Part shown: one piece after another, positions 41,728 to 54,637 of the stretch | How the letters are laid out: each line of letters begins with the position of its first letter | Numbering within the stretch: the stretch's first letter is position 1 | Origin: Regnicoccus_A sp014224355 | GTDB taxonomy: Bacteria; Cyanobacteriota; Cyanobacteriia; PCC-6307; Cyanobiaceae | NCBI RefSeq assembly: GCF_050920705.1 | Contig: NZ_CP154799.1 | Coordinates: 1,550,001 to 1,614,000 of the forward strand | DNA length: 64,000 bases | Direction of reading: 5' to 3' | Position numbers and translations under genes: made by a program | Notes under the pieces: generated by a model | What the model was told of the DNA's origin: nothing | The model's database searches: none | What the model saw: only the letters and a program-made list of their open reading frames with translations

Positions 41728-42258
41728 TCAGCGATCGAAGCGTTGCTTCACGCGGGTAGCTTTCCCCACACGGTCGCGCAGGTAGAAAAGTTTGGCACGC
41801 CTCACTTTACCGCGACGCTCCACCTTGACGGTGGCGACCTGGGGGCTGTGCAGCAGGAAGACCCGCTCCACACCCACACCCTGGAAGATCCGGCGCACGG
41901 TGATGGTTTCGTTCATCCCGCCGTGGCGCTTGGCGATCACCACCCCTTCGTAGGGCTGGATGCGCTGCTTGTTGCCCTCGCTGATGCGCACACCGACGCG
42001 CACCGTGTCGCCCACGTAGATCTCGGGCAGATCGCTCTTGAGCTGCTCGGCTTCAAAGGCCTTGATCAGGTCCTGGGCGCTCAGCTTGCCGGTGCGAGCC
42101 GGGGTCACGGCGGGCTTCTCCTCCACGGCCGTGGCGGCGACGGCCTCGACCACGTCCGTCTGATCAACGTCCGTCTGATCCACGCTCGTCTCATCCATGT
42201 TGGTGTCGTCCTTCAGTGCGGCCTTCGGTTCGGCGCTGTCGTTCAAATCGGCTGCCAT
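41728..42258 (-). CDS. rplS: 50S ribosomal protein L19
   Basis: The C-terminal 115 residues are classic L19: LPEIYVGDTVRVGVRISEGN, KQRIQPYEGVVIAKRHGG, ITVRRIFQGVGVERVFLLHS and GKVRRAKLFYLRDRVGKATR. L19 sits at the 30S-50S interface. From MAADLNDSAEPKAALK the protein has 176 residues, so it carries an N-terminal extension of about 60 residues that is acidic and contains VDQTD repeats. A further start 11 codons upstream is possible. Several later Met codons could also serve, so extension length is uncertain. Confidence 0.95.
   Translation of the reverse strand: MAADLNDSAEPKAALKDDTNMDETSVDQTDVDQTDVVEAVAATAVEEKPAVTPARTGKLSAQDLIKAFEAEQLKSDLPEIYVGDTVRVGVRISEGNKQRIQPYEGVVIAKRHGGMNETITVRRIFQGVGVERVFLLHSPQVATVKVERRGKVRRAKLFYLRDRVGKATRVKQRFDR
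42151..42195. repeat. 15-bp tandem repeat in the rplS 5' region
   Basis: Units of 15 bases (CACGTCCGTCTGATC, AACGTCCGTCTGATC, CACGCTCGTCTCATC) encode the repeated (S/T)VDQTD-like peptide of the L19 extension. Confidence 0.75.
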
Positions 42259-42300
42259 CCCAGAATTGCGATCGACCGGCCAAACAACCACTGTAACGGC

Positions 42301-42624
42301 TCATGTTCCCCCATCCTCCCGGGCCTCCTGTCTCTCCGCCCGGCTGCGCCGGCGGCTCCAGCCCTGCAGGGCCAGGCCGCTGCCGGTGATCAGCATCCAG
42401 AGCAACCCCAGGCCATTGAGCGCCACATAGAGCGTTTCGCCCGCAGGAGAGAGCCATTCGCCTTCGTGCAGCACCATCAGCACGTGCACCTGATCGCGGC
42501 TGAGCCCACCCCAGTCGCGCAGCAGGCGGTAGCCCATGCCGCTGGTCACGGTGATCAGCAGCGGCAGCACCACCACCGGCCCGATCAGGGCATGCCAGCG
42601 GCGCAGCCGGGCCAGGACCTGCAT
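42301..42624 (-). CDS. PepSY-type membrane protein
   Basis: The 107-residue product has two hydrophobic segments: residues 15-32 (LIGPVVVLPLLITVTSGM) and 68-87 (VALNGLGLLWMLITGSGLAL). Between them lies GLSRDQVHVLMVLHEGEW, resembling the helix of PepSY-associated membrane proteins. A basic tail (RRRSRAERQ) follows. Such proteins are short relatives of PepSY-TM reductase-like families, with unknown role. It is transcribed away from map; the two starts are 60 bases apart. Confidence 0.65.
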   Translation of the reverse strand: MQVLARLRRWHALIGPVVVLPLLITVTSGMGYRLLRDWGGLSRDQVHVLMVLHEGEWLSPAGETLYVALNGLGLLWMLITGSGLALQGWSRRRSRAERQEAREDGGT

Positions 42625-42684
42625 GGTGCTCAGCAGCGATCAGGAAAGTTGATAGCTTGAATCCTGGAATGCCCGGCACCGTCA

Positions 42685-43548
42685 ATGAATCTGTTCGCAG
42701 ACCTGCTGGCGAGTACCCCGGGCCGTGCCGCCACCGGTGCCGCCTCAGCCGTCACCAGCACCGGTCCGCGCATCCAGAAGGGACGGCGGGGCGTGGAGAT
42801 CAAATCGGCCCGCGAAATCCAGGTGATGCGCCAGGCCAGCCGCATCGTGGCCACGGTGCTGCGCGAGATCATGGAGATGGCCGCTCCGGGCCTGACCACC
42901 GCCGACCTCGACCGCCACGCCGAGCAACGCATCCGCGAGATGGGCGCCACCCCGAGCTTCAAGGGCTACCACGGTTTTCCAGCCAGCATCTGCGCCAGCA
43001 TCAACAACCAGGTGGTGCATGGCATCCCCAGCGCCAAACAGCTGATCAGGGAGGGTGACCTGGTCAAGATCGACACCGGCGCCTACTTCGAGGGCTACCA
43101 CGGCGACAGTTGCGTGAGCATCTGCGTGGGTGACTGCTCCGAGGACACCACCCGGCTCAGCCGCGTGGCCCAGGAATCGCTGATGCGTGGCCTCGGCAAG
43201 ATCAAGGCGGGCAACACCCTGCTCGACATCGCGGGCGCCGTGCAGGATCACGTCGAGGCCCACGGCTACAGCGTGGTGGAGGACTACACCGGCCACGGTG
43301 TGGGCCGCAACCTGCACGAGGAGCCCTCGGTGTTCAACTTCCGCACCAGCGACCTGCCCAACCTCAAGCTCCGCGCCGGCATGACCCTGGCTGTCGAGCC
43401 GATCCTCAATGCCGGCAGCAAGAAGTGCCGCACCCTGCGTGACCAATGGACGGTGGTCACCGTGGATGGCTCGCTCTCGGCCCAGTGGGAGCACACGATC
43501 GTGGTCACCTCCGACGGCTGCGAGATCCTCACCGACCGCGACTTCTGA
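42685..43548 (+). CDS. map: Methionine aminopeptidase, type I
   Basis: The 287-residue product carries the five metal ligands of the pita-bread fold: Asp in VKIDTGAYFEGYHGD (two Asp), His in YTGHGVGRNLHEEPSV, Glu in MTLAVEPILN and Glu in SLSAQWEHTIVV. Conserved His in FPASICASINNQVVHGIP binds substrate. The enzyme removes the initiator Met from nascent proteins. An N-terminal stretch of some 35 residues before KSAREIQVMRQASRIV is low-complexity and rich in Ala/Gly/Thr, longer than in compact type Ia enzymes, and without a zinc finger. Confidence 0.95.
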   Translation: MNLFADLLASTPGRAATGAASAVTSTGPRIQKGRRGVEIKSAREIQVMRQASRIVATVLREIMEMAAPGLTTADLDRHAEQRIREMGATPSFKGYHGFPASICASINNQVVHGIPSAKQLIREGDLVKIDTGAYFEGYHGDSCVSICVGDCSEDTTRLSRVAQESLMRGLGKIKAGNTLLDIAGAVQDHVEAHGYSVVEDYTGHGVGRNLHEEPSVFNFRTSDLPNLKLRAGMTLAVEPILNAGSKKCRTLRDQWTVVTVDGSLSAQWEHTIVVTSDGCEILTDRDF

Positions 43549-43579
43549 GCTCGTGACACAGGATCCCTGTCCCTGATCC

Positions 43580-44356
43580 TCAGCCGGCGGCCCTGCTGAA
43601 CAGGCTTCCGTACAGGTGGCGCAGGGCCATCTGCAGCGGCACCAGCACCAGCGTGAGCGGATTGGGGGTCACGATGATCAGGCCGAAGCCCCGGCGGGCC
43701 TGGGCGATCACCTGGCCGGCCACGAAGCCCGGGCTCATCACCCCGAAGGGATTGAGGGCGGAGCGGAACGGTCCGAGCACCAGGCGCCGGATCCGGCAGG
43801 GATTCTCCCCCTGATGGTCGAGCACCCGCAGGCTGATCAGCTGGCCGAGCAGGCGCTTGCTGATCTCATAGAGCGGGCTGAGGGCCGGCAGCAGCTCCGC
43901 TTCCGAGGTGTTCACCCACACCTCCCGGCAGGGGCCGCCGGCGGGCGCTTCGTCCAGCCCCAGGAACAGCTCCAGCAGCCGCCAGGCGCTGAGGGCATTC
44001 ACCTCCAGGCTGCGCCCCATCGCCGCGGCGCTGCGGTCGCCGTAGACGTTCACGCCGTGGTTGATCACCAGGATGTCGACCTCGCGCAGCAGTGGTTCCA
44101 GCTGCTGCTCCTCCCCGCAGCACCAGACCACGCAGCGCAGGGGGATCGGCCTGCCCTGCCCGTCCTGCAGAGCCACCGGCTCCGTGGCGGTGGTCAGGGC
44201 GATCAGCTCGGCCCCCTGGTCATGCAGGGCCCGCAGCAGGGCCGTGCCCAGGGCGCCGCTGGCTCCGGTCACCGCCACCCTGCGTCCCCGCAGTGGCAGC
44301 AGCGCGCCTGTGAAGGGCAATGACAGCAGGGGCGCTGAGGGGGTCTGACCAGGCAC
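43580..44356 (-). CDS. SDR-family oxidoreductase
   Basis: The 258-residue product has the Rossmann motif RVAVTGASGALGTALLRAL, then VDILVINHGVNVYGDRS (the N-H-G variant of the NAG motif) and the active-site pair in SPLYEISKRLLGQL (Y-x3-K). VNTSEAELLPAL provides the upstream Ser. The C-terminal part (LTLVLVPLQMALRHLYGSLF) is hydrophobic and may bind membrane. The substrate is unknown. The gene converges on map with 31 bases between stops. Confidence 0.82.
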   Translation of the reverse strand: MPGQTPSAPLLSLPFTGALLPLRGRRVAVTGASGALGTALLRALHDQGAELIALTTATEPVALQDGQGRPIPLRCVVWCCGEEQQLEPLLREVDILVINHGVNVYGDRSAAAMGRSLEVNALSAWRLLELFLGLDEAPAGGPCREVWVNTSEAELLPALSPLYEISKRLLGQLISLRVLDHQGENPCRIRRLVLGPFRSALNPFGVMSPGFVAGQVIAQARRGFGLIIVTPNPLTLVLVPLQMALRHLYGSLFSRAAG

Positions 44357-44485
44357 GGAGTCGGTCGGGATGGGGCATTCTTTGCAGGGAAATCATCCGT
44401 GATCGGCATCGCCCCCCGGCGGGCCGCCTGCGCGACCGCGAAGCTTTCCCGTCCTGGATGATCTCCGTTCCCCCTCTCACCACCC

Positions 44486-44923
44486 TTGGGTCAGTTCTTC
44501 CGCTTCGGTGCCGCCCCTTCCAGTGCCACCGCCGCCAGCCAGGACCCGGGACTGGTGGCTCTCTATGCGCCCTACTGCGACGGCGTGACGCGTGAGGCCT
44601 GGTTGATCCAGGCGCTCGATCGCCTCACCCTCGGGGAACTCGATGGGGTGAGGTGCCTGAGGCCGGAAGGGGAGCATCCCTTCCAGCTGCGCTGGCAGGC
44701 GGGGCTCGCTCCGCAGGAGATCAGCCACTGTGAGCTCGGCTTCCCGGCCTCGCCTGAGCTCAGCTATCGCTTCGAACTGCCCACCCACCAGCTGGTGCGC
44801 TGGCTGATGGACCTGCTGGAGCAGCAGAGTGGCCAGGTGTTCGAGGCGTCGGCCTGCGATCTGCCCGAGAGCTTCTGGCGCTGGCTGCTGCTGGGGGAGT
44901 CCCCGCAGGCCACCGCCGCATAG
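44486..44923 (+). CDS. Conserved hypothetical protein
   Basis: The product has 145 residues if TTG at 44,486 is used (MGQFFRFGAAPSSATAASQD). Features are TREAWLIQALDRLTLGELDG, RCLRPEGEHPFQLRWQAGL and PTHQLVRWLMDLLEQQSGQV, suggesting an alpha/beta protein with no membrane segment. The start is not certain; no ATG fits. It is followed after 34 bases by the phosphotransacetylase-like gene in the same direction, so the two may be cotranscribed. No family was recognised. Confidence 0.6.
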   Translation: MGQFFRFGAAPSSATAASQDPGLVALYAPYCDGVTREAWLIQALDRLTLGELDGVRCLRPEGEHPFQLRWQAGLAPQEISHCELGFPASPELSYRFELPTHQLVRWLMDLLEQQSGQVFEASACDLPESFWRWLLLGESPQATAA

Positions 44924-44957
44924 ATTGACGGCCCAGCGCCCAGCCCGAGGTCATTCC

Positions 44958-46055
44958 ATGAGCAGCACCCTGCTGATCGGATCCTGTGATCCCTTCAGCG
45001 GCAAGTCCGCCCTGGTGCTCGGCCTGACCCGGACCCTGGCCCAGAAGGGCTTCCCGGTCCGCTACGGCAAGCCTCTGGCCACCAGCGTGCGTTCCGCCCG
45101 CCCGGGGGAGGCTCTATCCCAGGGCTGCCTCGACGACGACGTCCGCTTCATCGGCAACATCCTCGGCCTGCCCGAGGCGCATCTGCTGCCCTCCCTGCAT
45201 CTGCTCGAGGCCTCCACGGCCCAGGACCGGCTGCTGCGCGGCGACCTGGATCCCGGTGAGGGCTTCGCCCGTCTGCGTGACCAGCTGGCGGCCTACCCCG
45301 ATGGCCTCACCCTGCTGGAGGGCACCGGCACCCTCAGCGAAGGCCTGCTCTATGGCCTCAGCCTGCCCCAGCTGGCCCGGGGACTCGACGCTCCCGTGGT
45401 GCTGGTTCACCTCTGGGACGACAGCCGCAGCGTCGATCCGCTGCTCGCGGCCCGCCAGCAGCTGCAGGACCAGCTGGCCGGCGTGGTGCTCAACGCCGTC
45501 GACCCCGACGCCGCGGAGCGCCTGCGGGCCGACGTGGTGCCGGCCCTCGAGCAGCTGGGTCTGCCGGTGTTCGGCGTGATGCCCCGCAGTCCGCTGCTGC
45601 GCAGCGTCACCGTGGAGGAGCTGGTGGAGCGCCTCGAGGCCCGGGTGCTCTGCTGCCACGAGCGGCTCGATCTGCTGGTGGAAACCCTTTCGATCGGTGC
45701 GATGAACGTCAACTCCGCCATGGAGTTCTTCCGCCGCCGCCGCAACATGGCGGTGGTCACCGGTGCCGACCGCACCGACATCCAGCTGGCGGCCCTGGAG
45801 GCCTCCACCCAGTGCCTGATCCTCACCGGGGCCGGTGAACCCCTGCCCCAGCTGATCAGCCGCGCCGAGGAGCTCGAGGTGCCGATCCTCAAGGTGGAAC
45901 AGGACACCCTGACCACGGTGGAAGTGATCGAGCGCGCCTTCGGTCATGTGCGCCTGCACGAAACCGTGAAGGCCAGTTACGCCATTCGCCTGGTGGAGGA
46001 GCACTGCCGTTTCGATCGCCTCTACGCGCGACTCGGACTGGCGGTGCAGGGCTGA
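44958..46055 (+). CDS. Phosphotransacetylase-like P-loop protein with DRTGG domain
   Basis: The 365-residue product begins LLIGSCDPFSGKSALVLGLT, a BioD-like P-loop. VLVHLWDDSRSVDPLL and AGVVLNAVDPD follow, and the second half has SIGAMNVNSAMEFFRRRRNM and AVVTGADRTDIQLAALEAS, the DRTGG domain also found at the N-terminus of some phosphate acetyltransferases. Enzymes of this kind are annotated as phosphotransacetylase family proteins, but the catalytic PTA domain is absent, so a regulatory or ATP-dependent role is possible. ATG at 44,958 was chosen since the frame before it is the shadow of the preceding gene. Confidence 0.82.
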   Translation: MSSTLLIGSCDPFSGKSALVLGLTRTLAQKGFPVRYGKPLATSVRSARPGEALSQGCLDDDVRFIGNILGLPEAHLLPSLHLLEASTAQDRLLRGDLDPGEGFARLRDQLAAYPDGLTLLEGTGTLSEGLLYGLSLPQLARGLDAPVVLVHLWDDSRSVDPLLAARQQLQDQLAGVVLNAVDPDAAERLRADVVPALEQLGLPVFGVMPRSPLLRSVTVEELVERLEARVLCCHERLDLLVETLSIGAMNVNSAMEFFRRRRNMAVVTGADRTDIQLAALEASTQCLILTGAGEPLPQLISRAEELEVPILKVEQDTLTTVEVIERAFGHVRLHETVKASYAIRLVEEHCRFDRLYARLGLAVQG

Positions 46056-46110
46056 ACCATGGGCCCCGCAAGGGCGCTGCTAGTTTCCCCCCATCGGATG
46101 CATTCACGAG

Positions 46111-46623
46111 GTGACCCGGTCCCTTGATCTGCCGGCCCTCGACCGGATCGACACGCTGGCGCAGGAGCTGGCCCTGCTCCAGGATCGCGGCAAGCGCCGC
46201 ATCGCCATCCTCGGCAGCCGCCATGTCCCGGCCGTCTCGATCCACCTGGTGGAGCTGGTGGCCCGCTCCCTGGCCCAGGAGGGTCACAACCTGATCACCT
46301 CCGGCTCCCAGGGGGTGAATGCGGCGGTGATCCGTGGGGTGATCAGTGTCGATCCGGCCCGGCTCACGGTGCTCCTGCCCCAGAGCCTGGAGCGCCAGCC
46401 CAGAGAGTCACGGGAGCAGATCGAGCGGGTGCTGCATCTGGTCGAGAAGCCCGAGCACGACGAACTTCCCCTGCCGATGGCCAGCAGCCTCTGCAACCAG
46501 GAGATCATCGGTCGCTGCGACCAACTCATCTGCTACGCCTTCCACGACAGTGAGACCCTGCTCTCCAGCTGCCGCACCGCTGAAGACATGAACAAGGTGG
46601 TCAGCCTGATGTTCTTCGACTGA
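46111..46623 (+). CDS. DprA-like DNA recombination-mediator protein A
   Basis: The 170-residue product has a Rossmann/SLOG core: KRRIAILGSRHVPAVSIHLV, then HNLITSGSQGVNAAVIRGVI, LTVLLPQSLERQPRESREQI and ICYAFHDSETLLSSCRTAED. The GSR and TSGSQG-N-A motifs match DprA-like proteins, although the protein is half the length of true DprA. Cyanobacterial proteins of this size are annotated as recombination-mediator A. It may bind single-stranded DNA or a nucleotide. It overlaps the NfeD gene by 23 bases at the 3' ends. Confidence 0.75.
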   Translation: MTRSLDLPALDRIDTLAQELALLQDRGKRRIAILGSRHVPAVSIHLVELVARSLAQEGHNLITSGSQGVNAAVIRGVISVDPARLTVLLPQSLERQPRESREQIERVLHLVEKPEHDELPLPMASSLCNQEIIGRCDQLICYAFHDSETLLSSCRTAEDMNKVVSLMFFD

Positions 46624-47053
46624 GGGTCGCGAGCACCTGCAGGCGGGTCCCCTCCCGCCTCAGCACGGTCACCTCCTCCCCTGCCTGGGGGGCCGGCCCC
46701 CGGCCGTTCTCCAGCAGCTCGGCCGCCCAGCTCTGGCCCTGCCAGCGCACACGACCCCGCCCGCGCCCGTCGAAGGGCTGGATCACCTCCGCCCGCTCGC
46801 TGCCGGGCTCACTGAGGGCATCGGGTGCCGAGCGGCCCCGCAGCGACCAGCGCCTCAGCCCCACGTAGCCCGCCAGGAAGAGCAGGCTGAACAGCGCCAG
46901 CTGGATCCCGGCGGCCAGGGGCAGCAGCGCCGAGATGGCCGAGAGCAGCAGCGCCGCCACCCCACCGATCACGAACCCATCCACGCTGGGGAAGATCAGC
47001 TCCAGCAGCAGCAACACCCCGCCACCGGCCAGCCAGATCAGGGGATGCATCAC
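46601..47053 (-). CDS. NfeD-family membrane protein
   Basis: The 150-residue product opens with two or three hydrophobic segments (LIWLAGGGVLLLLELIFPSV, IGGVAALLLSAISALLPLAA, IQLALFSLLFLAGYVGL). The C-terminal OB-fold-like domain has GRGRGRVRWQGQSWAAELLE and AGEEVTVLRREGTRLQVLA. NfeD proteins form complexes with SPFH/stomatin proteins in membranes, and the SPFH gene is directly divergent from this one with 100 bases in between. A shared regulatory region is therefore likely. Confidence 0.9.
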   Translation of the reverse strand: MMHPLIWLAGGGVLLLLELIFPSVDGFVIGGVAALLLSAISALLPLAAGIQLALFSLLFLAGYVGLRRWSLRGRSAPDALSEPGSERAEVIQPFDGRGRGRVRWQGQSWAAELLENGRGPAPQAGEEVTVLRREGTRLQVLATLSRRTSG

Positions 47054-47153
47054 AACAGCGCGGGGGTCTCCAGTCTGCGGCGAAGGGTCTTCCTAGGCTG
47101 AAGCCGGCTCTGCTCGGGCCGCTGTTCCGTTCTGCGCTGCGGCGCCTGCTGCC

Positions 47154-48061
47154 ATGGAAGGTCTGTTCTCCATCCCCGCCCTGGTGCTTCTGGCCGTGCT
47201 CGGCGCCAGTGGGGTGAAGGTCACCAGCGGGGGGCGCTCCCGGCTGGTGGAGCGGCTCGGCCGCTACGACCGGGAGCTGCAGCCGGGCCTCTCCTTCGTG
47301 CTGCCGGGTCTGGAGCGGGTGGTCAGCAACCAGTCGCTGAAGGAGCGGGTGCTCGACATCCCCCCCAGCAGTGCATCACCCGCGACAACGTCTCGATCAC
47401 CGTCGATGCGGTGGTCTACTGGCAGCTGCTGCAGCACGCCAAGGCCCACTACGGCGTGGATGATCTGCAGGCGGCGATGGTGAACCTGGTGCTCACCCAG
47501 ATCCGCGCCGAGATGGGCAAGCTCGACCTCGATCAGACCTTCACCACCCGCCAGGACGTCAATGAGATGCTGCTGCGGGAGCTCGACCAGGCCACCGATC
47601 CCTGGGGGGTGAAGGTGACCCGGGTGGAGCTGCGCGACATCATGCCCTCGCCGGGCGTGCAGCAGGCCATGGAGATGCAGATGAGCGCCGAGCGGGAGAA
47701 GCGGGCGGCGGTGCTGCGCTCGGAAGGGCAGCGGGAAGCGGAGGTGAATGCCGCCAAGGGCCGCGCCGAGGCCCTGGTGCTCGATGCCAAGGCCCAGCAG
47801 GAGGCGCTGCTGCTCGATGCCGAGGCCCAGGCCAAGCAGCAGGAGATGCTGGCCATGGCCCGCGGCCACGCCGCGGCCGAGCTGGCCCGGCTGATCGAGG
47901 CCAGCCCGTCGGGTTCCGAAGCGCTGCGGCTGCTGCTCGCCCAGGACTGGATGGAGATGGGCGAGCAGCTGGGCAAGGCGCCCGGCGGCAGTGTGCTGAT
48001 GGTGGATCCCCAGAGTCCTGCCGCCCTGCTGGCGGCCCTGCGGGGGCTGCAGAAGGGCTGA
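47154..48061 (+). CDS. SPFH/stomatin-like (slipin) protein, apparent frameshift
   Basis: The N-terminal part (FSIPALVLLAVLGASGVKVT, RLVERLGRYDRELQPGLSFV, SLKERVLDIPP) is in one frame and the remainder (QQCITRDNVSITVDAVVYWQ, LTQIRAEMGKLDLDQTF, then a coiled coil of Ala/Glu repeats) is in the next. The change is at a run of seven C at 47,360-47,366; eight would give one continuous protein of about 302 residues. The SPFH fold with N-terminal anchor scaffolds membrane microdomains and pairs with NfeD. The rest is well conserved, so sequencing error is more likely than decay. Confidence 0.85.
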
Positions 48062-48073
48062 GGCGTTCCGGGT

Positions 48074-48505
48074 TCAGGCTGCCAACACGGCCCTGAGGCC
48101 TTCCAGGTAGAGCAGGGCCGTGCTGAGCAGGGCACCCGCCCAGCAGAGGGAGCGCAGCAGCGGCACGTCGCCCACGTAGGCGCCGATGTAGGCCAGCCGC
48201 AGCAGCGGTTGCAGCAGGGCCGCCACGGTCACCGGCAGGCCGCCCGCCCCCGCCTGCAGGCAGAGCAGGCAGGCCGGCGCGTGCAGGGTGAAGGCCTCGA
48301 AGCTGTTCTGGTGCGCCCAGCTGGCCCGCTGACCCCAGGCCGGCAGCCGCTCGAACATCGCCCGCGGCGCCGCCAGATCGGCCGGGGTGAAGTCGGCGCT
48401 GGCCCGCCCGGCCCCCAGGGGCACCAGGCTGAGGACCACCACCGCCCCCGAGAGCAACAGCGACCAGGCCAGGGCGGGGGCGGAGGCGATGAGGGCGGCG
48501 GGCAT
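48074..48505 (-). CDS. MAPEG-family membrane protein
   Basis: The 143-residue product has four hydrophobic segments, as in the MAPEG family. The segment RASWAHQNSFEAFTLHAPAC is the hallmark (R-x-x-x-A-H-x-N-x-x-E) of the prokaryotic group. It continues with LRLAYIGAYVGDVPLLRSLC. Members include microsomal glutathione transferase-like enzymes, but many bacterial ones have no known substrate. The ATG lies 65 bases from the yajQ start on the opposite strand. A TTG two codons upstream is a less likely start. Confidence 0.85.
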   Translation of the reverse strand: MPAALIASAPALAWSLLLSGAVVVLSLVPLGAGRASADFTPADLAAPRAMFERLPAWGQRASWAHQNSFEAFTLHAPACLLCLQAGAGGLPVTVAALLQPLLRLAYIGAYVGDVPLLRSLCWAGALLSTALLYLEGLRAVLAA

Positions 48506-48570
48506 CGGCAACGGAGAACAGCAGGGCCTCTTTTCTAGGATTGAGCCCGATCCGAGCGCAGCCGCTGCCC

Positions 48571-49062
48571 ATGGCCGACACCTACTCCTTCGACGTGGTT
48601 TCCGATTTCGACCGGCAGGAACTCGTGAATGCCGTGGACCAGGTGCGACGCGAGGTGGGCCAGCGCTACGACCTCAAGGACTCCAGGACCGAGATCGAGC
48701 TGGAGGAGGGCAGCCTCACCATCACCACCGCCAGTGACATGACCCTCGAGGCGGTGGCCGACGTGCTGCGCCAGAAGGCCACCAAACGCCAGCTCTCGCT
48801 GAAGATCTTCGATTTCCAGACCCCCGAGCCCGTGGGCGGCAACCGCCTCCAGCAGGTGGTGAAGTTGCGCAAGGGACTCAGCCAGGAGCTGGCCAAGTCG
48901 CTCAGCAAGACCGTCCGCGACCGGATCAAGAAGGTGACGGTGGCGATCCAGGGCGAGAGCCTGCGGGTCACCGGCAAGAACAAGGACGACCTGCAGCAGG
49001 TGATCCAGATCCTGCGCGCCGAAGACCCGGAGGTGCCGCTCCAGTTCGAGAACTACCGCTGA
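48571..49062 (+). CDS. yajQ: YajQ-family nucleotide-binding protein
   Basis: The 163-residue product starts ADTYSFDVVSDFDRQELVNA and keeps the family order: VGQRYDLKDSRTEIELEEG, MTLEAVADVLRQKATKRQLS, KLRKGLSQELAKSLSKTVRD and KKVTVAIQGESLRVTGKNKD, ending LQFENYR. The two tandem RNP-like domains bind nucleotides; some members bind cyclic di-GMP. A start ten codons upstream is possible but MADTYSFD is the usual beginning. The 5-oxoprolinase gene starts nine bases after the stop. Confidence 0.93.
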   Translation: MADTYSFDVVSDFDRQELVNAVDQVRREVGQRYDLKDSRTEIELEEGSLTITTASDMTLEAVADVLRQKATKRQLSLKIFDFQTPEPVGGNRLQQVVKLRKGLSQELAKSLSKTVRDRIKKVTVAIQGESLRVTGKNKDDLQQVIQILRAEDPEVPLQFENYR

Positions 49063-49071
49063 GGCTCCTGG

Positions 49072-52801
<3,730 letters not shown>

Positions 52802-52815
<14 letters not shown>

Positions 52816-54577
52816 AGGTCGGCGCCTGCTGGGCCTCGCTGTCGTGCTGCTGCCGCTGGCGGCAGGGGCGAATGTGCTCCAGGAGGCCGGCCAACGGTTC
52901 CAGCCGCTCTGGTCGGCGGGGGGCATGGTGGCCAGTCAGGAGGCGGAGGCGTCCCGGGTCGGCCGCGATGTGCTGCGGGCGGGGGGCAATGCCGTGGATG
53001 CGGCGGTGGCGGCTTCCTTTGCTTTGGCGGTCACCCACCCCCAGGCGGGGAACCTCGGCGGCGGTGGGTTCCTGGTGCTCTGGCAGCCGGAGCGGCTCAG
53101 CCGCGGGCGGCCGCTGGCGCCCCGGGAGCTGCGGGTGGGCCAGGGCCGGGCGGTGACGATCAACTTCCGGGAGCGCGCCCCCCTGGCGGCCGGCCCCGAT
53201 CTGCTGCTCGATGCCAGTGGCAGGGTGGACCGCCGCAAGGCCACCCGCAGCCTGCTCAGCACCGGGGTGCCCGGCACGGTGGCGGGCCTGCTGCTGGCCC
53301 ACCGCCACTACGGCCGGCTCCCCCTGGCTCGCCTGATCGCCCCCTCGATCCGCCTGGCCGATCAGGGCGTGGTGGTGAGCAAGTCCCTGGCGGATTCCCT
53401 TAAGGCCGCGGCACCGCGGCTGCGTGCCGATCCCGAATCGGCGCGGTTGTTCTTCCGCCCCGGGGGGAAGCCCTACCGACCCGGTGATCGCCTGCGCCAG
53501 CCGGAGCTGGCCGGCACCCTGCGCCGCATCGCGGCAGAGGGGGAGCAGGGGTTCTATGCAGGGCCGGTGGCCCAGCGGCTGGTGGCGTTGATGCGCCGCC
53601 GCGGAGGCCTGATCAGCGCCGACGACCTTCGCCTCTACCGGGCCCGCCTCCAGGCTCCGCTGCTGGGCGACTGGCGGGGCCATCCCGTGATCGCCATGCC
53701 CCCGCCCAGCTCCGGCGGGGTCACCCTGATCCAGCTGCTCAACATCCTCGAAGGCTTCGACCTGGCGGCCCTGGGGCTGAACAGTGCCGCGACCCTGCAT
53801 CCGATGGTGGAGGCGATGAACCTGGCCTACCGCGACCGCAACCGCTGGCTGGGGGATCCACGCTTCGTGGCGATGCCCCTGAAGCGCCTGCTGAGCCAGG
53901 GCTATGCCGATCAGCTGCGCCGCACGATCCGACCCGATGGCCACCGCCCGGCCGGCGAGCTGGATCCACCCCCCGCTGGCCGCACCGTTGAAAGCACCGA
54001 CACCACCCACCTCTCGGTGATCGATCGCGACGGCACGATGGTGGCCACCACCACCACCTTGAATTTCCCCTACGGCAATGGCGTGAGCGTGCCCGGCGCC
54101 GGGTTCCTGCTCAACAACGAGATGGACGATTTCACCGCCCTGCCGGGGGAGCCCAATGCCTTCGGCCTGGTGCAGGGGAAAGCCAATGCCATCGCACCCG
54201 GCAAGCAGCCGCTGAGCTCGATGGCGCCCACCCTGGTGCTCAGCCCCGAGGGGCTGCCGTTGCTGGCCACCGGCAGCCCTGGTGGCAGCCGCATCATCAC
54301 CACCGTGCTGCAGGTGCTGCTCAACCGGCTCGAGCATGGCCTGAACCTGGCTTCCGCCGTGGCGGCCAGCCGGATCCACAGCCAGCACTGGCCCGATCAG
54401 CTGGCGGTGGAGGAGGGCCTCAGCCCCGACACCCTCAGGATCCTGGAGGCGATGGGACACCGCTGGCGGCTGGTGCCTGCCATGGGGGCGGCCCACTCGC
54501 TCGAGGCCCTTCCCGGGGGCGGCACCCTGGGGGCGGTCGATCCCCGGCGAGCCGAAGCGGCCGTCTCGGGTGAGTGA
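52802..54577 (+). CDS. ggt: Gamma-glutamyltransferase
   Basis: The 591-residue product has an N-terminal signal-like segment (LGLAVVLLPLAAGANVLQEA), so it is probably exported. The large-subunit part includes MVASQEAEASRVGRDVLRAG, GNAVDAAVAASFALAVTHP and NLGGGGFLVLWQPE. Autocleavage should occur before Thr in ESTDTTHLSVIDRDGTMVAT, and the small subunit has PYGNGVSVPGAGFLLNNEMD and GSPGGSRIITTVLQVLLN. It breaks the gamma-glutamyl bond of glutathione, whose 5-oxoproline-forming route is then served by the overlapping oxoprolinase gene. Confidence 0.94.
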
Positions 54578-54579
54578 AA

Positions 54580-54601
54580 CCGGGCTACTCCCGGAGCCCG
54601 G
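54580..54601 (+). terminator. Hairpin after ggt
   Basis: CCGGGCT and AGCCCGG pair perfectly with an 8-base loop, directly after the stop codon. No T run follows, so the role as terminator is uncertain. Confidence 0.4.
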
Positions 54602-54637
54602 CCCGTGCCCACCGCCTCTCTGTCAGCCTGCTCCGCA

